From CAYXOX01 sp964466745 (GTDB lineage Bacteria > Pseudomonadota > Alphaproteobacteria > Rhodobacterales > Rhodobacteraceae), in NCBI GenBank assembly GCA_964466745.1, contig CAYXOX010000014.1, positions 1 through 40,308 on the forward strand: 40,308 nucleotides of DNA, read 5' to 3'. Positions 8,348 through 15,479 of this stretch are shown here, piece by piece. Under the pieces are notes generated by a model. That model did no database searches and had not been told where the DNA came from. It saw only the letters and a program-made list of their open reading frames with translations. Numbering within the stretch: position 1 is the first letter of the stretch; every line of letters begins with the position of its first letter. The position numbers and the translations under genes were made by a program.

Positions 8348-9264
8348 GGCGCGACCCCGAGTCCGCGGACGGCGAAGGCCGTGATCATCATGCCGGCGAC
8401 GTAGAGCGTGACGCCGGTGCCGTTGTACCAGGGCGCCCGTCCTTTCGGATCGGTGAGCAGCACCCGCATGGCGAGACCCTGCAGGCCAAGAAGGCAGAAC
8501 ACGGCAAAGGCGTGCACGGGCTTTCCCCAGCCGGCCAGCAGCATGATGACGGCCATCTGGGGTATCGCCATCACCCAGCACGCGAGGCGGGCGGCGCGCT
8601 CGGGCCCGAGCGTGACCGGCAGGGAATTCACGCCCATCTGCCTGTCTCCCTCGAGGGCCTTGAAATCGTTGAGTGTCATGATGCCGTGCGCACCGAGCGC
8701 ATAGAGTAGCGCGACGATGAGCACCGGCCCGGAGGGCGCGCCGGCGGCAAGCACCGCGGCGCCGGTGATCCACGGCAGGCCCTCGTAGGAGAGGCCCACG
8801 AGGCCGGGCCCCCACCAGCCCGAGCGCTTCAGGCGCACGGGTTCCGCCGAATAGGCCCACGCCGCCAGCACGCCGACAATGGTTGCGGCGAAGCCCCACG
8901 GGCCCAGCTGCCAGCCCACCACGAGCGAGAGCGCCGACATCGCCAGCGCGATGTAGAGCCCCCATCGGCCGGGGATGCGGCCCGAGGGAATCGGGCGGTC
9001 CGGCTCGTTGATCGCGTCGACGTGGCGGTCGCACCAGTCGTTCGCGGCCTGGCTCATGCCGCAGACGATGGGCCCTGCGAGCACGACGCCAAGGACGACG
9101 AGGCCCCAGTTTTCCCACGGCGATACGCCCGAGGAGACGATGCCGCAGAGGTAGGCCCACATCGGCGGGAACCAGGTGACCGGCTTGATCAGGCGCAGCA
9201 TGGCCCGCGGCTCGGGGAGCCGGCGGCCGGAGGGGTCGGAATGTAAACTTGTGCTGACACTCAT
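8344..9264 (-). CDS. bchG: bacteriochlorophyll synthase (bacteriochlorophyllide geranylgeranyl transferase)
   Basis: Esterifies bacteriochlorophyllide a with geranylgeranyl diphosphate in the membrane. The 306-residue UbiA-family protein has the prenyl-diphosphate binding motif NDWCDRHVDAINEPDRPIPSG (from residue 75), LKRSGWWGPGLVGLSYEGLPW and the second motif region MTLNDFKALEGDRQMGV, with about eight or nine membrane segments. The start MSVSTSLH at 9264 agrees with the usual N-terminus (MSVNLSLH in Rhodobacter capsulatus, from memory). There is no recognisable Shine-Dalgarno sequence before it, and two PpsR boxes flank and overlap the start, suggesting a very short or absent leader. It is separated from ppsR by 121 bp and therefore has room for its own promoter. 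Confidence 0.95.
   Translation of the reverse strand: MSVSTSLHSDPSGRRLPEPRAMLRLIKPVTWFPPMWAYLCGIVSSGVSPWENWGLVVLGVVLAGPIVCGMSQAANDWCDRHVDAINEPDRPIPSGRIPGRWGLYIALAMSALSLVVGWQLGPWGFAATIVGVLAAWAYSAEPVRLKRSGWWGPGLVGLSYEGLPWITGAAVLAAGAPSGPVLIVALLYALGAHGIMTLNDFKALEGDRQMGVNSLPVTLGPERAARLACWVMAIPQMAVIMLLAGWGKPVHAFAVFCLLGLQGLAMRVLLTDPKGRAPWYNGTGVTLYVAGMMITAFAVRGLGVAP
9242..9259. promoter_or_regulatory. PpsR/CrtJ box within bchG codons 2-8
   Basis: A perfect TGT-N12-ACA palindrome-type site: TGTAAACTTGTGCTGACA on the plus strand. It lies inside the first codons of bchG, 7 bp from a second box, giving a tandem pair like that described for CrtJ-regulated bch promoters. PpsR binding is inferred from the consensus. 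Confidence 0.65.
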
Positions 9265-9266
9265 GC

Positions 9267-9284
9267 TGTAAGTAAGACAGCACA
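9267..9284. promoter_or_regulatory. PpsR/CrtJ box just upstream of bchG start
   Basis: A second perfect TGT-N12-ACA site: TGTAAGTAAGACAGCACA on the plus strand. It covers a possible minus-strand -10 hexamer (TCTTAC, 9277-9272), with a possible -35 (TTGCCC, 9300-9295) 17 bp away. Binding there would block the promoter. The -10/-35 call is tentative. Confidence 0.65.
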
Positions 9285-9385
9285 GTCGCCCCTCGGGCAA
9301 GGGGGCAGACCGCGCGAAAACCGCGCAGGTGCAGGCGCTTCGGAGGATCGTCGGGAAGGGGGCGCGGCCTGCGCCCGGGCGGAGG

Positions 9386-10804
9386 TCAGTCGCCGTCGCG
9401 GCTGATGAGCCCGTACTTGCGCAGCTTCACGTAGAGGCTCTGGCGCGAGAGCCCGAGCATCTCGGCGGCGGCGACGCGGTTGTTGCGGGTAAGTTCAACG
9501 GCCGTTTCGATGCACATCTTCTCGACCACGTCGGTCGTCTCGGCGACGATCTCCTTGAGCGTCGCGGAGCCAACCAGCTCCATCACGGAGCGCACGGCAT
9601 CGTCGGAGACCGCGGCGCCGGGGCGGCGCACGGCATCCACGCGGCTTGCATCGCGAATCACGAAGACGAAGGCCGGGTGCGTCCGGTCGCGCAGGTAGGT
9701 GGCGGAGATCTCCACCGAGATCTCGGCGCCGTATTCCGAAGCCAGCTTGGTGGCGTAGAGGCGCATCTGCCCGGCGCGGGCGGCGTTCTCGAGCAGCACC
9801 TTCAGGTCGATAGAGCCGCGCGAGAAGAACTCGCCCAGCGAGCGGCCGCGCACCACGGCGGCGCTGGCCGCATCGGCGAGATTGAGGAAGCTCTCGTTGG
9901 CGGAGCGGATCACGCCCTCGCGATCGGTGAAGACGATCGCGTCCACGCCCTGTTCGTAAAGGGCGGTGAGATCCTCGCTTATCGCCGAGACGGTGCGCTC
10001 GCCCTCCGCCGATTCGAGGGCGACGCGGCACAGAATCAGCCGTTCGCCCGCCGCGCGGAACACCCGCGGGGTGACGGTGACGCGCTCGTTCGTGCGCCGG
10101 GTGACCAGCTCGATCGGGTTGGGCGTTTCGGAAAGGGCGGCCGCCGTCAGCGCCTCGGTGAACTCGCCGCGGCGCCTGCCTTCGAATTCCTGCGCGAAGG
10201 AGGCGCTTGCCAGCTCCTCGCGCGACGTCCCGAGCAGCGCGGCGGCGGCGGCATTGACATCCGCGATCCGGCCCGAGCCGATGGATACGAAGACGAACGC
10301 CTCGCTGGTGCTGTCCATCAGCACGCGGTAGCGGGTATCGAACTCGCGCTGGGCCTCGTAATCGCGCTCCAGCGCCACCTGCGCCTTCACGAGCTGCTGC
10401 TGCATCTCGGCGATCGGCCGCAGGTCGCGGCCGAGCATCAGCACCGCGCCGTCCGGCCCGATGCGGTGGAAGCTGTAGCGGACCGGGTGGTCCCATGCCA
10501 CGCGGTCGGAGTGGTTGAGCTCGACGCCGCCGGCGGCGGTGCCGCCATCGGCGAAGGCCCGCAGGCGCGCCTCCACCTTCGGCTGGCTGTCGCGCGTCAG
10601 CACATCCCGGATGTTCTGGCCTTCCCAGTGATCCAGCCGGCCGAACAGCCGGTGGCCAGGGTTGACCAGCGTGGAGAGAATCTGGCCCTCGTCGGAGACG
10701 ACGAGCGCCAGATCGGACGCCGCCGCGATGATATCGCCGAGCAGGTCCGGAGCGATCAGGGGGATCGAACCGCTGTTCCAGTATTTGGTTCCGCGCGAGC
10801 TCAT
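9386..10804 (-). CDS. ppsR: transcriptional repressor PpsR (CrtJ family)
   Basis: Aerobic and light-dependent repressor of photosynthesis genes, binding TGT-N12-ACA. The 472-residue protein has an N-terminal PAS region (residues about 15-130), a Q-linker helix (EMQQQLVKAQVALERDYEAQREFDTRYR, about 133-160), two further PAS domains (about 160-260 and 280-385) and a Fis-type helix-turn-helix at the end (NNRVAAAEMLGLSRQSLYVKLRKYGLI). Both redox cysteines known in Rhodobacter have counterparts: Cys259 (RLILCRVAL) and Cys431 (VEKMCIETAVEL). These are the only two cysteines in the protein. A longer frame exists upstream; I chose ATG at 10804 because MSSRGTKYWNSGSIPLIAPD is the family-like N-terminus. 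It lies 32 bp after ppaA, likely in the same transcript. Confidence 0.96.
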   Translation of the reverse strand: MSSRGTKYWNSGSIPLIAPDLLGDIIAAASDLALVVSDEGQILSTLVNPGHRLFGRLDHWEGQNIRDVLTRDSQPKVEARLRAFADGGTAAGGVELNHSDRVAWDHPVRYSFHRIGPDGAVLMLGRDLRPIAEMQQQLVKAQVALERDYEAQREFDTRYRVLMDSTSEAFVFVSIGSGRIADVNAAAAALLGTSREELASASFAQEFEGRRRGEFTEALTAAALSETPNPIELVTRRTNERVTVTPRVFRAAGERLILCRVALESAEGERTVSAISEDLTALYEQGVDAIVFTDREGVIRSANESFLNLADAASAAVVRGRSLGEFFSRGSIDLKVLLENAARAGQMRLYATKLASEYGAEISVEISATYLRDRTHPAFVFVIRDASRVDAVRRPGAAVSDDAVRSVMELVGSATLKEIVAETTDVVEKMCIETAVELTRNNRVAAAEMLGLSRQSLYVKLRKYGLISRDGD

Positions 10805-10836
10805 GGGCCGCGACACATGTGCGGCGCCGGGCTCAT

Positions 10837-11664
10837 TTACAAGCCGCCTTGCACGTGAGCTTCGACTTCCGCCGCTGCCTGCGGGACTTTCAGCCCGCAT
10901 AGCCGGAGGGCCTCGCACGGATCGTTGGTGGTGAAATCGACACCGATACTGGTCTTCGCAATTGGTCCGGCTTCAAGAATGGGCCCGCCAAGAACGATAG
11001 GCGTCGCTTCCGAACAGGCAACCCTGATCTTTTTCACCAGTTTTCCCAGCAAGGCAAGGTCTTCGCAGCCAGCGGCCGACAGCATGATCATGTCGAAGTC
11101 GCGCGTGCGCGCCAGCATCGTGATCTCGGAATCGCTCTCGCCGATCACCATCCGCACCGAGAGCCCCATGCGGCGCAACTGCGCGCCGGCCACCAGCGCG
11201 CCGAGGGTATGAAAGCTGTCCTGGCGGACGATGACCATGATGCGCGGGCTATCGAAGCTGCCCCGGGCATCGGAAAGCGCATCGCCGCGACGGTCGCCCA
11301 GCTCGCGCAGCAGGCCCTGCAGGCGCGCCACGCCGATGGTGACATCGGTGAAGCTGGCCCGGTCCTCGCACCATGCGTCGCCCAGAAGCCGCGCGGCCCC
11401 GGGGATGTAGCTGTCGATGATCTCTTCGGGCGATATCCCCGCGGCGGACATCTCGGCCATCATCGCATCGCGATGGCCGGGATCGGCCTCGCACACCGCC
11501 GCAACCAGCCGGTGGAGCAGGCCGCCCCCCTCGGCATCCGGTTGCGGCCCGGGTTCCCGGCCGTCGCCACCTCGTGCGACGAGATGAAGCGCGCGGCCGG
11601 CCAGCGCGTCGACATCCCGGGAGCCTCGGTCCTGCGGGCGTGCCGCCTGGTTGGTCTGGGCCAT
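10837..11664 (-). CDS. ppaA: PpaA/AerR-type B12-binding regulator, PpsR partner
   Basis: AerR/PpaA proteins bind cobalamin and act as antirepressor partners of CrtJ/PpsR. The 275-residue protein has an N-terminal helical part (about 45-125, including IIDSYIPGAARLLGDAWCED) and a C-terminal Rossmann-like B12-binding domain (about 140-260). The sequence IVRQDSFHTLGALVAGAQLRRMG contains the His (His152) that serves as the lower cobalt ligand in this family, and MLSAAGCEDLALLGKLVKKIR and PIVLGGPI follow. The start at 11664 has GGGAG about 9 nt upstream. It is divergent from bchF, and a perfect PpsR box lies about 130 bp upstream of the start, suggesting feedback control. Confidence 0.92.
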   Translation of the reverse strand: MAQTNQAARPQDRGSRDVDALAGRALHLVARGGDGREPGPQPDAEGGGLLHRLVAAVCEADPGHRDAMMAEMSAAGISPEEIIDSYIPGAARLLGDAWCEDRASFTDVTIGVARLQGLLRELGDRRGDALSDARGSFDSPRIMVIVRQDSFHTLGALVAGAQLRRMGLSVRMVIGESDSEITMLARTRDFDMIMLSAAGCEDLALLGKLVKKIRVACSEATPIVLGGPILEAGPIAKTSIGVDFTTNDPCEALRLCGLKVPQAAAEVEAHVQGGL

Positions 11665-11791
11665 CTCGTTTGTCTCCCGTCGACTGCGACGCGCATGCCT
11701 TCGGCGGCGGGGCGCGGGGTATGCGCATGGGCCATGCCGTGGCCCGAGTCCGTCTCCGAACCTGCTCTATCGTCTCGCACGTCGCCCCGCG

Positions 11792-11809
11792 TGTCAAATT
11801 TAATTGACA
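11792..11809. promoter_or_regulatory. PpsR/CrtJ box, ppaA side of the divergent region
   Basis: TGTCAAATTTAATTGACA is a perfect and nearly symmetrical TGT-N12-ACA site. It contains a -35-like hexamer on each strand (TTGACA at 11804-11809 on plus; its mirror on minus, 11797-11792). It is the best PpsR consensus match in the window and is nearest to ppaA. Confidence 0.75.
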
Positions 11810-11875
11810 GCTGCGCTGCGAGCTGGCCGCGACGGAGTGCCGCTCACCTCCTGAAAATCCGCGTTGTAGCCGAAA

Positions 11876-11893
11876 TGACAATTTCGATTGACA
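11876..11893. promoter_or_regulatory. near-consensus PpsR/CrtJ box
   Basis: TGACAATTTCGATTGACA matches TGT-N12-ACA with one mismatch in the left half (TGA for TGT). The right half contains TTGACA. It sits midway between two perfect boxes, so it may be a weaker third site used cooperatively. Confidence 0.45.
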
Positions 11894-11918
11894 CCGAAAC
11901 CCAGCCGTCTACCTCAAC

Positions 11919-11951
11919 TGTCAACTTTCGGACTGTAAGTTAAAGTTGACA
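11919..11951. promoter_or_regulatory. PpsR/CrtJ box inside a larger inverted repeat, bchF promoter
   Basis: A perfect box TGTAAGTTAAAGTTGACA occupies 11934-11951. In addition TGTCAACTTT (11919-11928) and AAAGTTGACA (11942-11951) form a perfect 10-bp inverted repeat with a 13-bp spacer. TTGACA at 11946-11951 can serve as the bchF -35, with a weak -10 (TAACGT, 11970-11975) 18 bp on. AGGGAG lies 8 nt before the bchF ATG. Confidence 0.65.
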
Positions 11952-12008
11952 CATCCGGCGGGCGCGCCCTAACGTGATCCCAGCCACCGATCGTCAGGGA
12001 GTCGGAAC

Positions 12009-12500
12009 ATGACGTTGAACTCCGGGCACAGGGCCTCCCGCCCGCTCTACACGCCCGAGGAGCGCGCCCGCCGCGATGCGACCGTCTGGACGCTCGTGCA
12101 GGGCCTGCTCGCGCCCTTGCAGTTCCTCGTCTTCGCGATCTCGCTCGTGCTCGTGTTGCGCTACCTGCTCACCGGGGCGGGCTACGAGACGGCGACCGCC
12201 TCCATCCTCGCCAAGACCGCGCTGCTCTACCTGATCATGGTGACGGGCGCGATCTGGGAGAAGATCGTGTTCGGGCGCTGGCTCTTCGCGCCCGCCTTCT
12301 TCTGGGAAGACGTTTTCTCCTTTGGTGTCATCGCGTTGCACACCGCCTATCTGTGGGCGCTCTACACCGGTTCGGCCGGTCCGACCGGTGAGATGGCGAT
12401 CGCGCTCGCGGCCTATGCGGCGTACGTGATCAATGCCGGGCAGTTCCTCTGGAAGCTCCGCATGGCCCGGCTCGAGGGCGAGGCGGAGGTGCCGGCATGA
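12009..12500 (+). CDS. bchF: 3-vinyl bacteriochlorophyllide hydratase
   Basis: Hydrates the C3 vinyl group of chlorophyllide-type intermediates on the way to bacteriochlorophyll a. The 163-residue protein has the family N-terminus (LYTPEERARRDATVWTLVQGLLAPLQFLVF), a WEKIVFGRWLFAPAFFWEDVFS block and about four hydrophobic segments, so it is a small membrane protein. It is the first gene of the long plus-strand bch operon. AGGGAG is well placed before the ATG, and PpsR boxes lie upstream. It overlaps bchN by ATGA. Length matches the family. Confidence 0.95.
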   Translation: MTLNSGHRASRPLYTPEERARRDATVWTLVQGLLAPLQFLVFAISLVLVLRYLLTGAGYETATASILAKTALLYLIMVTGAIWEKIVFGRWLFAPAFFWEDVFSFGVIALHTAYLWALYTGSAGPTGEMAIALAAYAAYVINAGQFLWKLRMARLEGEAEVPA

Positions 12501-13783
12501 CCGAGCAGACCCCGCTTCCCCCCGCCCGCGGCTGCGGCGCCGCGCCCGTCCTCAAGGAGCGCGGACAGCGCGAGGTCTTCTGCGGCCTCACCGGGATCAT
12601 CTGGCTCCACCGCAAGATGCAGGACGCGTTCTTCCTCGTCGTGGGCTCACGCACCTGCGCCCATCTTCTGCAATCGGCCGCCGGCGTGATGATCTTCGCC
12701 GAACCCCGATTCGGCACCGCGATCCTCGAGGAAAAGGATCTCGCCGGCCTCGCCGACGCCAACGAGGAGCTCGATCGCGAGGTGGCGCGGCTGCTCGCGC
12801 GCCGGCCCGACATCCGGCAGCTCTTTCTCGTCGGCTCCTGTCCTTCGGAGGTCATCAAGCTCGATCTCGCCCGCGCCGCCGAACGGCTCAGCGCCGAGCA
12901 TGCGCCCCATGTGCGGGTGCTGAACTACTCGGGTTCCGGCATCGAGACGACCTTCACCCAGGGGGAAGACGCCTGCCTTGCGGCCATGGTGCCGGTGCTG
13001 CCGGAGACGGGCGCGCGCGAGTTGCTGCTCGTCGGCGCCCTTCCGGACGTGGTGGAAGACCAGGCGCTGGGCCTGCTCGACGCCATGGGGATCGGCCCCG
13101 TGCGGGTGCTGCCCGCCCACCGCGCCGATGCCGAGACCGGTGTCGGGCCCGATACCGTCTTCGCGCTCACCCAGCCCTTCCTCGGCGAGACCGCGCAGGC
13201 GCTGACCCGCCGCGGCGCGCGGCAGATCGTGGCGCCCTTCCCCTTCGGCGAGGAAGGCACCACCGCCTGGCTGGCGGCCGTCGCGCGTGAATTCGGGGTG
13301 GATGCCGAAACCTTCGAGAAGGCGACGGCCGCGCCGCGCGCGCGGGCCCGCAAGGCCATCGCCGCCCAGGCCGCCGAGCTGCAGGGCCGGTCGGTTTTCT
13401 TCTTCCCCGACAGCCAGCTGGAGATTCCGCTGGCGCGCTTTCTCACGCGGGAATGCGGGATGAAGGCCATCGAGGTCGGCGCCCCCTACATCAACCGCGG
13501 CCTTGTCGGGCCCGATCTGGAGCTGCTCGCCGAAGGGCCGACGATCTCCGAGGGCCAGGACGTGGATCTCCAGCTCGACCGCGCCCGCGCCGCGCGCCCG
13601 GACCTGACCGTCTGCGGCCTCGGCCTCGCCAACCCGCTCGAGGCGGAGGGGCTCTCCACCAAATGGGCGATCGAGCTCGTGTTCACGCCCGTCCATTTCT
13701 ACGAGCAGGCGGGCGATCTCGCCGGTCTCTTCTCGCGTCCGCTCCGCCGAAGATCCGCCCTGAAGATGGAGGCCGCCGAATGA
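12497..13783 (+). CDS. bchN: light-independent protochlorophyllide reductase subunit N
   Basis: BchN and BchB form the catalytic heterotetramer (nitrogenase NifDK-like) that reduces ring D of protochlorophyllide in the dark, with electrons from BchL. The 428-residue protein carries the cluster-ligand cysteines expected of the family in ARGCGAAPVLKERGQREVFCGLTG (positions about 13 and 33) and LVGSCPSEVIKLDL. The latter block and FFFPDSQLEIPLARFLTRECGM are typical of BchN/ChlN. Length is normal. Its start overlaps bchF. A reversed copy of the dispersed repeat separates it from bchB by 97 bp, unlike the tight spacing elsewhere in the operon. Confidence 0.96.
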   Translation: MTEQTPLPPARGCGAAPVLKERGQREVFCGLTGIIWLHRKMQDAFFLVVGSRTCAHLLQSAAGVMIFAEPRFGTAILEEKDLAGLADANEELDREVARLLARRPDIRQLFLVGSCPSEVIKLDLARAAERLSAEHAPHVRVLNYSGSGIETTFTQGEDACLAAMVPVLPETGARELLLVGALPDVVEDQALGLLDAMGIGPVRVLPAHRADAETGVGPDTVFALTQPFLGETAQALTRRGARQIVAPFPFGEEGTTAWLAAVAREFGVDAETFEKATAAPRARARKAIAAQAAELQGRSVFFFPDSQLEIPLARFLTRECGMKAIEVGAPYINRGLVGPDLELLAEGPTISEGQDVDLQLDRARAARPDLTVCGLGLANPLEAEGLSTKWAIELVFTPVHFYEQAGDLAGLFSRPLRRRSALKMEAAE

Positions 13784-13788
13784 TCCGA

Positions 13789-13844
13789 CGTTCCTTCATC
13801 TTGGCCGAAACACTCCCGGGGAGCGCGCGGGGCAGGCAGCCCCT
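13789..13844 (-). repeat. dispersed palindromic repeat, copy 2 (reverse orientation)
   Basis: In the bchN-bchB gap. Read on the minus strand, a short stem (GGGGC, 5-nt loop, GCCCC; 13829-13843) precedes the core GTGTTTCGGCCAAGATGAAG, close to the consensus. It is the only copy opposed to the direction of the operon. It fills most of the gap and leaves bchB without an evident Shine-Dalgarno sequence. Confidence 0.7.
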
Positions 13845-13880
13845 CGCTCCCGCCGGCCCCCGCCGGCGCGGGGTGCGGCC

Positions 13881-15479
13881 ATGAAGCTCACGGTATGGAC
13901 CTACGAGGGCCCGCCCCATGTCGGCGCGATGCGCGTGGCCACGGGGATGCGCGATCTGCACTACGTGCTGCACGCCCCCCAGGGCGACACCTACGCCGAC
14001 CTGCTCTTCACCATGATCGAACGGCGCAACCATCGCCCGCCGGTCACCTACACCACCTTCCAGGACCGCGACCTCGGCGCCGACACCGCGCATCTGTTCA
14101 AGGACGCGTGCCTGCAGGCCTACGAGCGCTTCAGGCCGCAGGCGCTGATCGTGGGCGCCTCCTGCACCGCCGAACTCATCCAGGACGATCCCGGCGGGCT
14201 GGCCGAGACGCTGGGCCTGCCGGTGCCGGTGATCCCGCTGGAGCTGCCGAGCTACTCCCGCAAGGAGAACTTCGGCTGCGACGAGACCTTCTTCCAGCTC
14301 GTGCGCCACCTCGCCCGCCCCGTGGAGCGCACCGCCCGCCCCAGCGCCAACATCCTCGGGCCCACCGGCCTCGGCTTCCGCCACCGCGACGACGTGGAGG
14401 AACTCACCGGCCTGCTTTCGGAGATCGGGGTCGACGTGAACGTCGTAGCCCCCATGGGCGCGAGCCCCGAAGACCTCACCCGCCTCGGCGCCGCCCATTT
14501 CAACGTGCTGCTCTATCCCGAGACCGGCGAGACGGCGGCCCGCTGGATGGAGCGCGAGCTCGGCCAGCCCTTCACCCGCACGGTGCCCATTGGCGTCGGC
14601 GCCACGCGCGACTTCATCGCCGAGGTGCAGCAGCTCACGGGCCTCGCCGGCCGCCCCGACGAGAGCCGCCTGCGCATGCCCTGGTGGTCGCGCTCGGTGG
14701 ACAGCACCTACCTGACCGGCAAGCGCGTCTTCCTCTTCGGCGATGCCACTCACGTGAAGGCCATGGCCCGCGTCGCGCGGGACGAGATGGGCTTCGAGGT
14801 GGTGGGCCTCGGCTGCTACAATCGCGAGTTCGCCCGCGACATCCGCGCCCTCGCCCGCGATTACGGCGTCGAGGCGCTGATCACCGACGATTACCTCGAG
14901 GTGGAGGCCGCCATCGAGGCGCTGGCCCCCGAGATGATCCTCGGCACCCAGATGGAGCGCCACATCGGCAAGCGGCTCGGCATTCCCTGCGCCGTCATTT
15001 CGGCGCCGGTGCATGTGCAGGATTTCCCCGCCCGCTACTCGCCGCAGGTCGGCTTCGAGGGCGCCAACGTGCTGTTCGACACGCTGGTGCATCCGTTGGT
15101 GATGGGGCTGGAGGAACACCTTCTCGCGATGTTCCGCGAGGATTTCGAGTTCAACGACGCCGCGGGGCCGAGCCACCACGGCGGCCACGCGCCGCGCGGG
15201 GTGGAGAACGCCGGGGGCCAGCCCCCGGACCCCCGGAGTATTTCCGCCAAGATGAAGGAGGCTGAGGACGATCCGGACACCGGCGCCCCGCAACTGCCCG
15301 AGGTGCAGACCGACGGCAGCGTCACCTGGGCGCCTGCGGCCGAGAAGGAGCTGAAGAAGATCCCGTTCTTCGTGCGCGGCAAGGCCAAGCGAAACACCGA
15401 GAAATTCGCGGCCCTGCAAGGGGTGCGCGAAATCAGCGTCGAAACCCTCTACGAGGCGAAGGCCCATTATGCGCGATAG
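13881..15479 (+). CDS. bchB: light-independent protochlorophyllide reductase subunit B
   Basis: Partner of BchN; binds protochlorophyllide and supplies the unusual Asp ligand of the NB cluster. The 532-residue protein has MKLTVWTYEGPPHVGAMRVATGMRDLHYVLHAP at the N-terminus (Asp36 in this numbering would be the cluster-ligand candidate DLHYVLHAPQGDTY), SCTAELIQDDPGGLAE, and SRKENFGCDETFFQLVRHLA. A nitrogenase-like core (to about residue 435) is followed by a variable linker and the C-terminal PCP_red domain (KELKKIPFFVRGKAKRNTEKFA, about 492-532). The linker, about residues 444-460, is encoded by a copy of the dispersed palindromic repeat and reads NAGGQPPDPRSISAKMKEA. Overlaps bchH by 11 bp. 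Confidence 0.95.
   Translation: MKLTVWTYEGPPHVGAMRVATGMRDLHYVLHAPQGDTYADLLFTMIERRNHRPPVTYTTFQDRDLGADTAHLFKDACLQAYERFRPQALIVGASCTAELIQDDPGGLAETLGLPVPVIPLELPSYSRKENFGCDETFFQLVRHLARPVERTARPSANILGPTGLGFRHRDDVEELTGLLSEIGVDVNVVAPMGASPEDLTRLGAAHFNVLLYPETGETAARWMERELGQPFTRTVPIGVGATRDFIAEVQQLTGLAGRPDESRLRMPWWSRSVDSTYLTGKRVFLFGDATHVKAMARVARDEMGFEVVGLGCYNREFARDIRALARDYGVEALITDDYLEVEAAIEALAPEMILGTQMERHIGKRLGIPCAVISAPVHVQDFPARYSPQVGFEGANVLFDTLVHPLVMGLEEHLLAMFREDFEFNDAAGPSHHGGHAPRGVENAGGQPPDPRSISAKMKEAEDDPDTGAPQLPEVQTDGSVTWAPAAEKELKKIPFFVRGKAKRNTEKFAALQGVREISVETLYEAKAHYAR
15211..15260 (+). repeat. dispersed palindromic repeat, copy 3, inside bchB
   Basis: Inverted repeat CCGGGGGC/GCCCCCGG (15211-15228) followed by the core GGAGTATTTCCGCCAAGATG and AAGGAG. 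It is in frame within the bchB linker, so this copy is translated. The other four copies in the window are outside genes. Confidence 0.75.

Noticed and set aside
10801..10850. A PpsR box before ppsR (ACACATGT and TCATTTACA words)
   Set aside because: The TGT at 10818-10820 is not followed by ACA after 12 bases; spacing does not fit.
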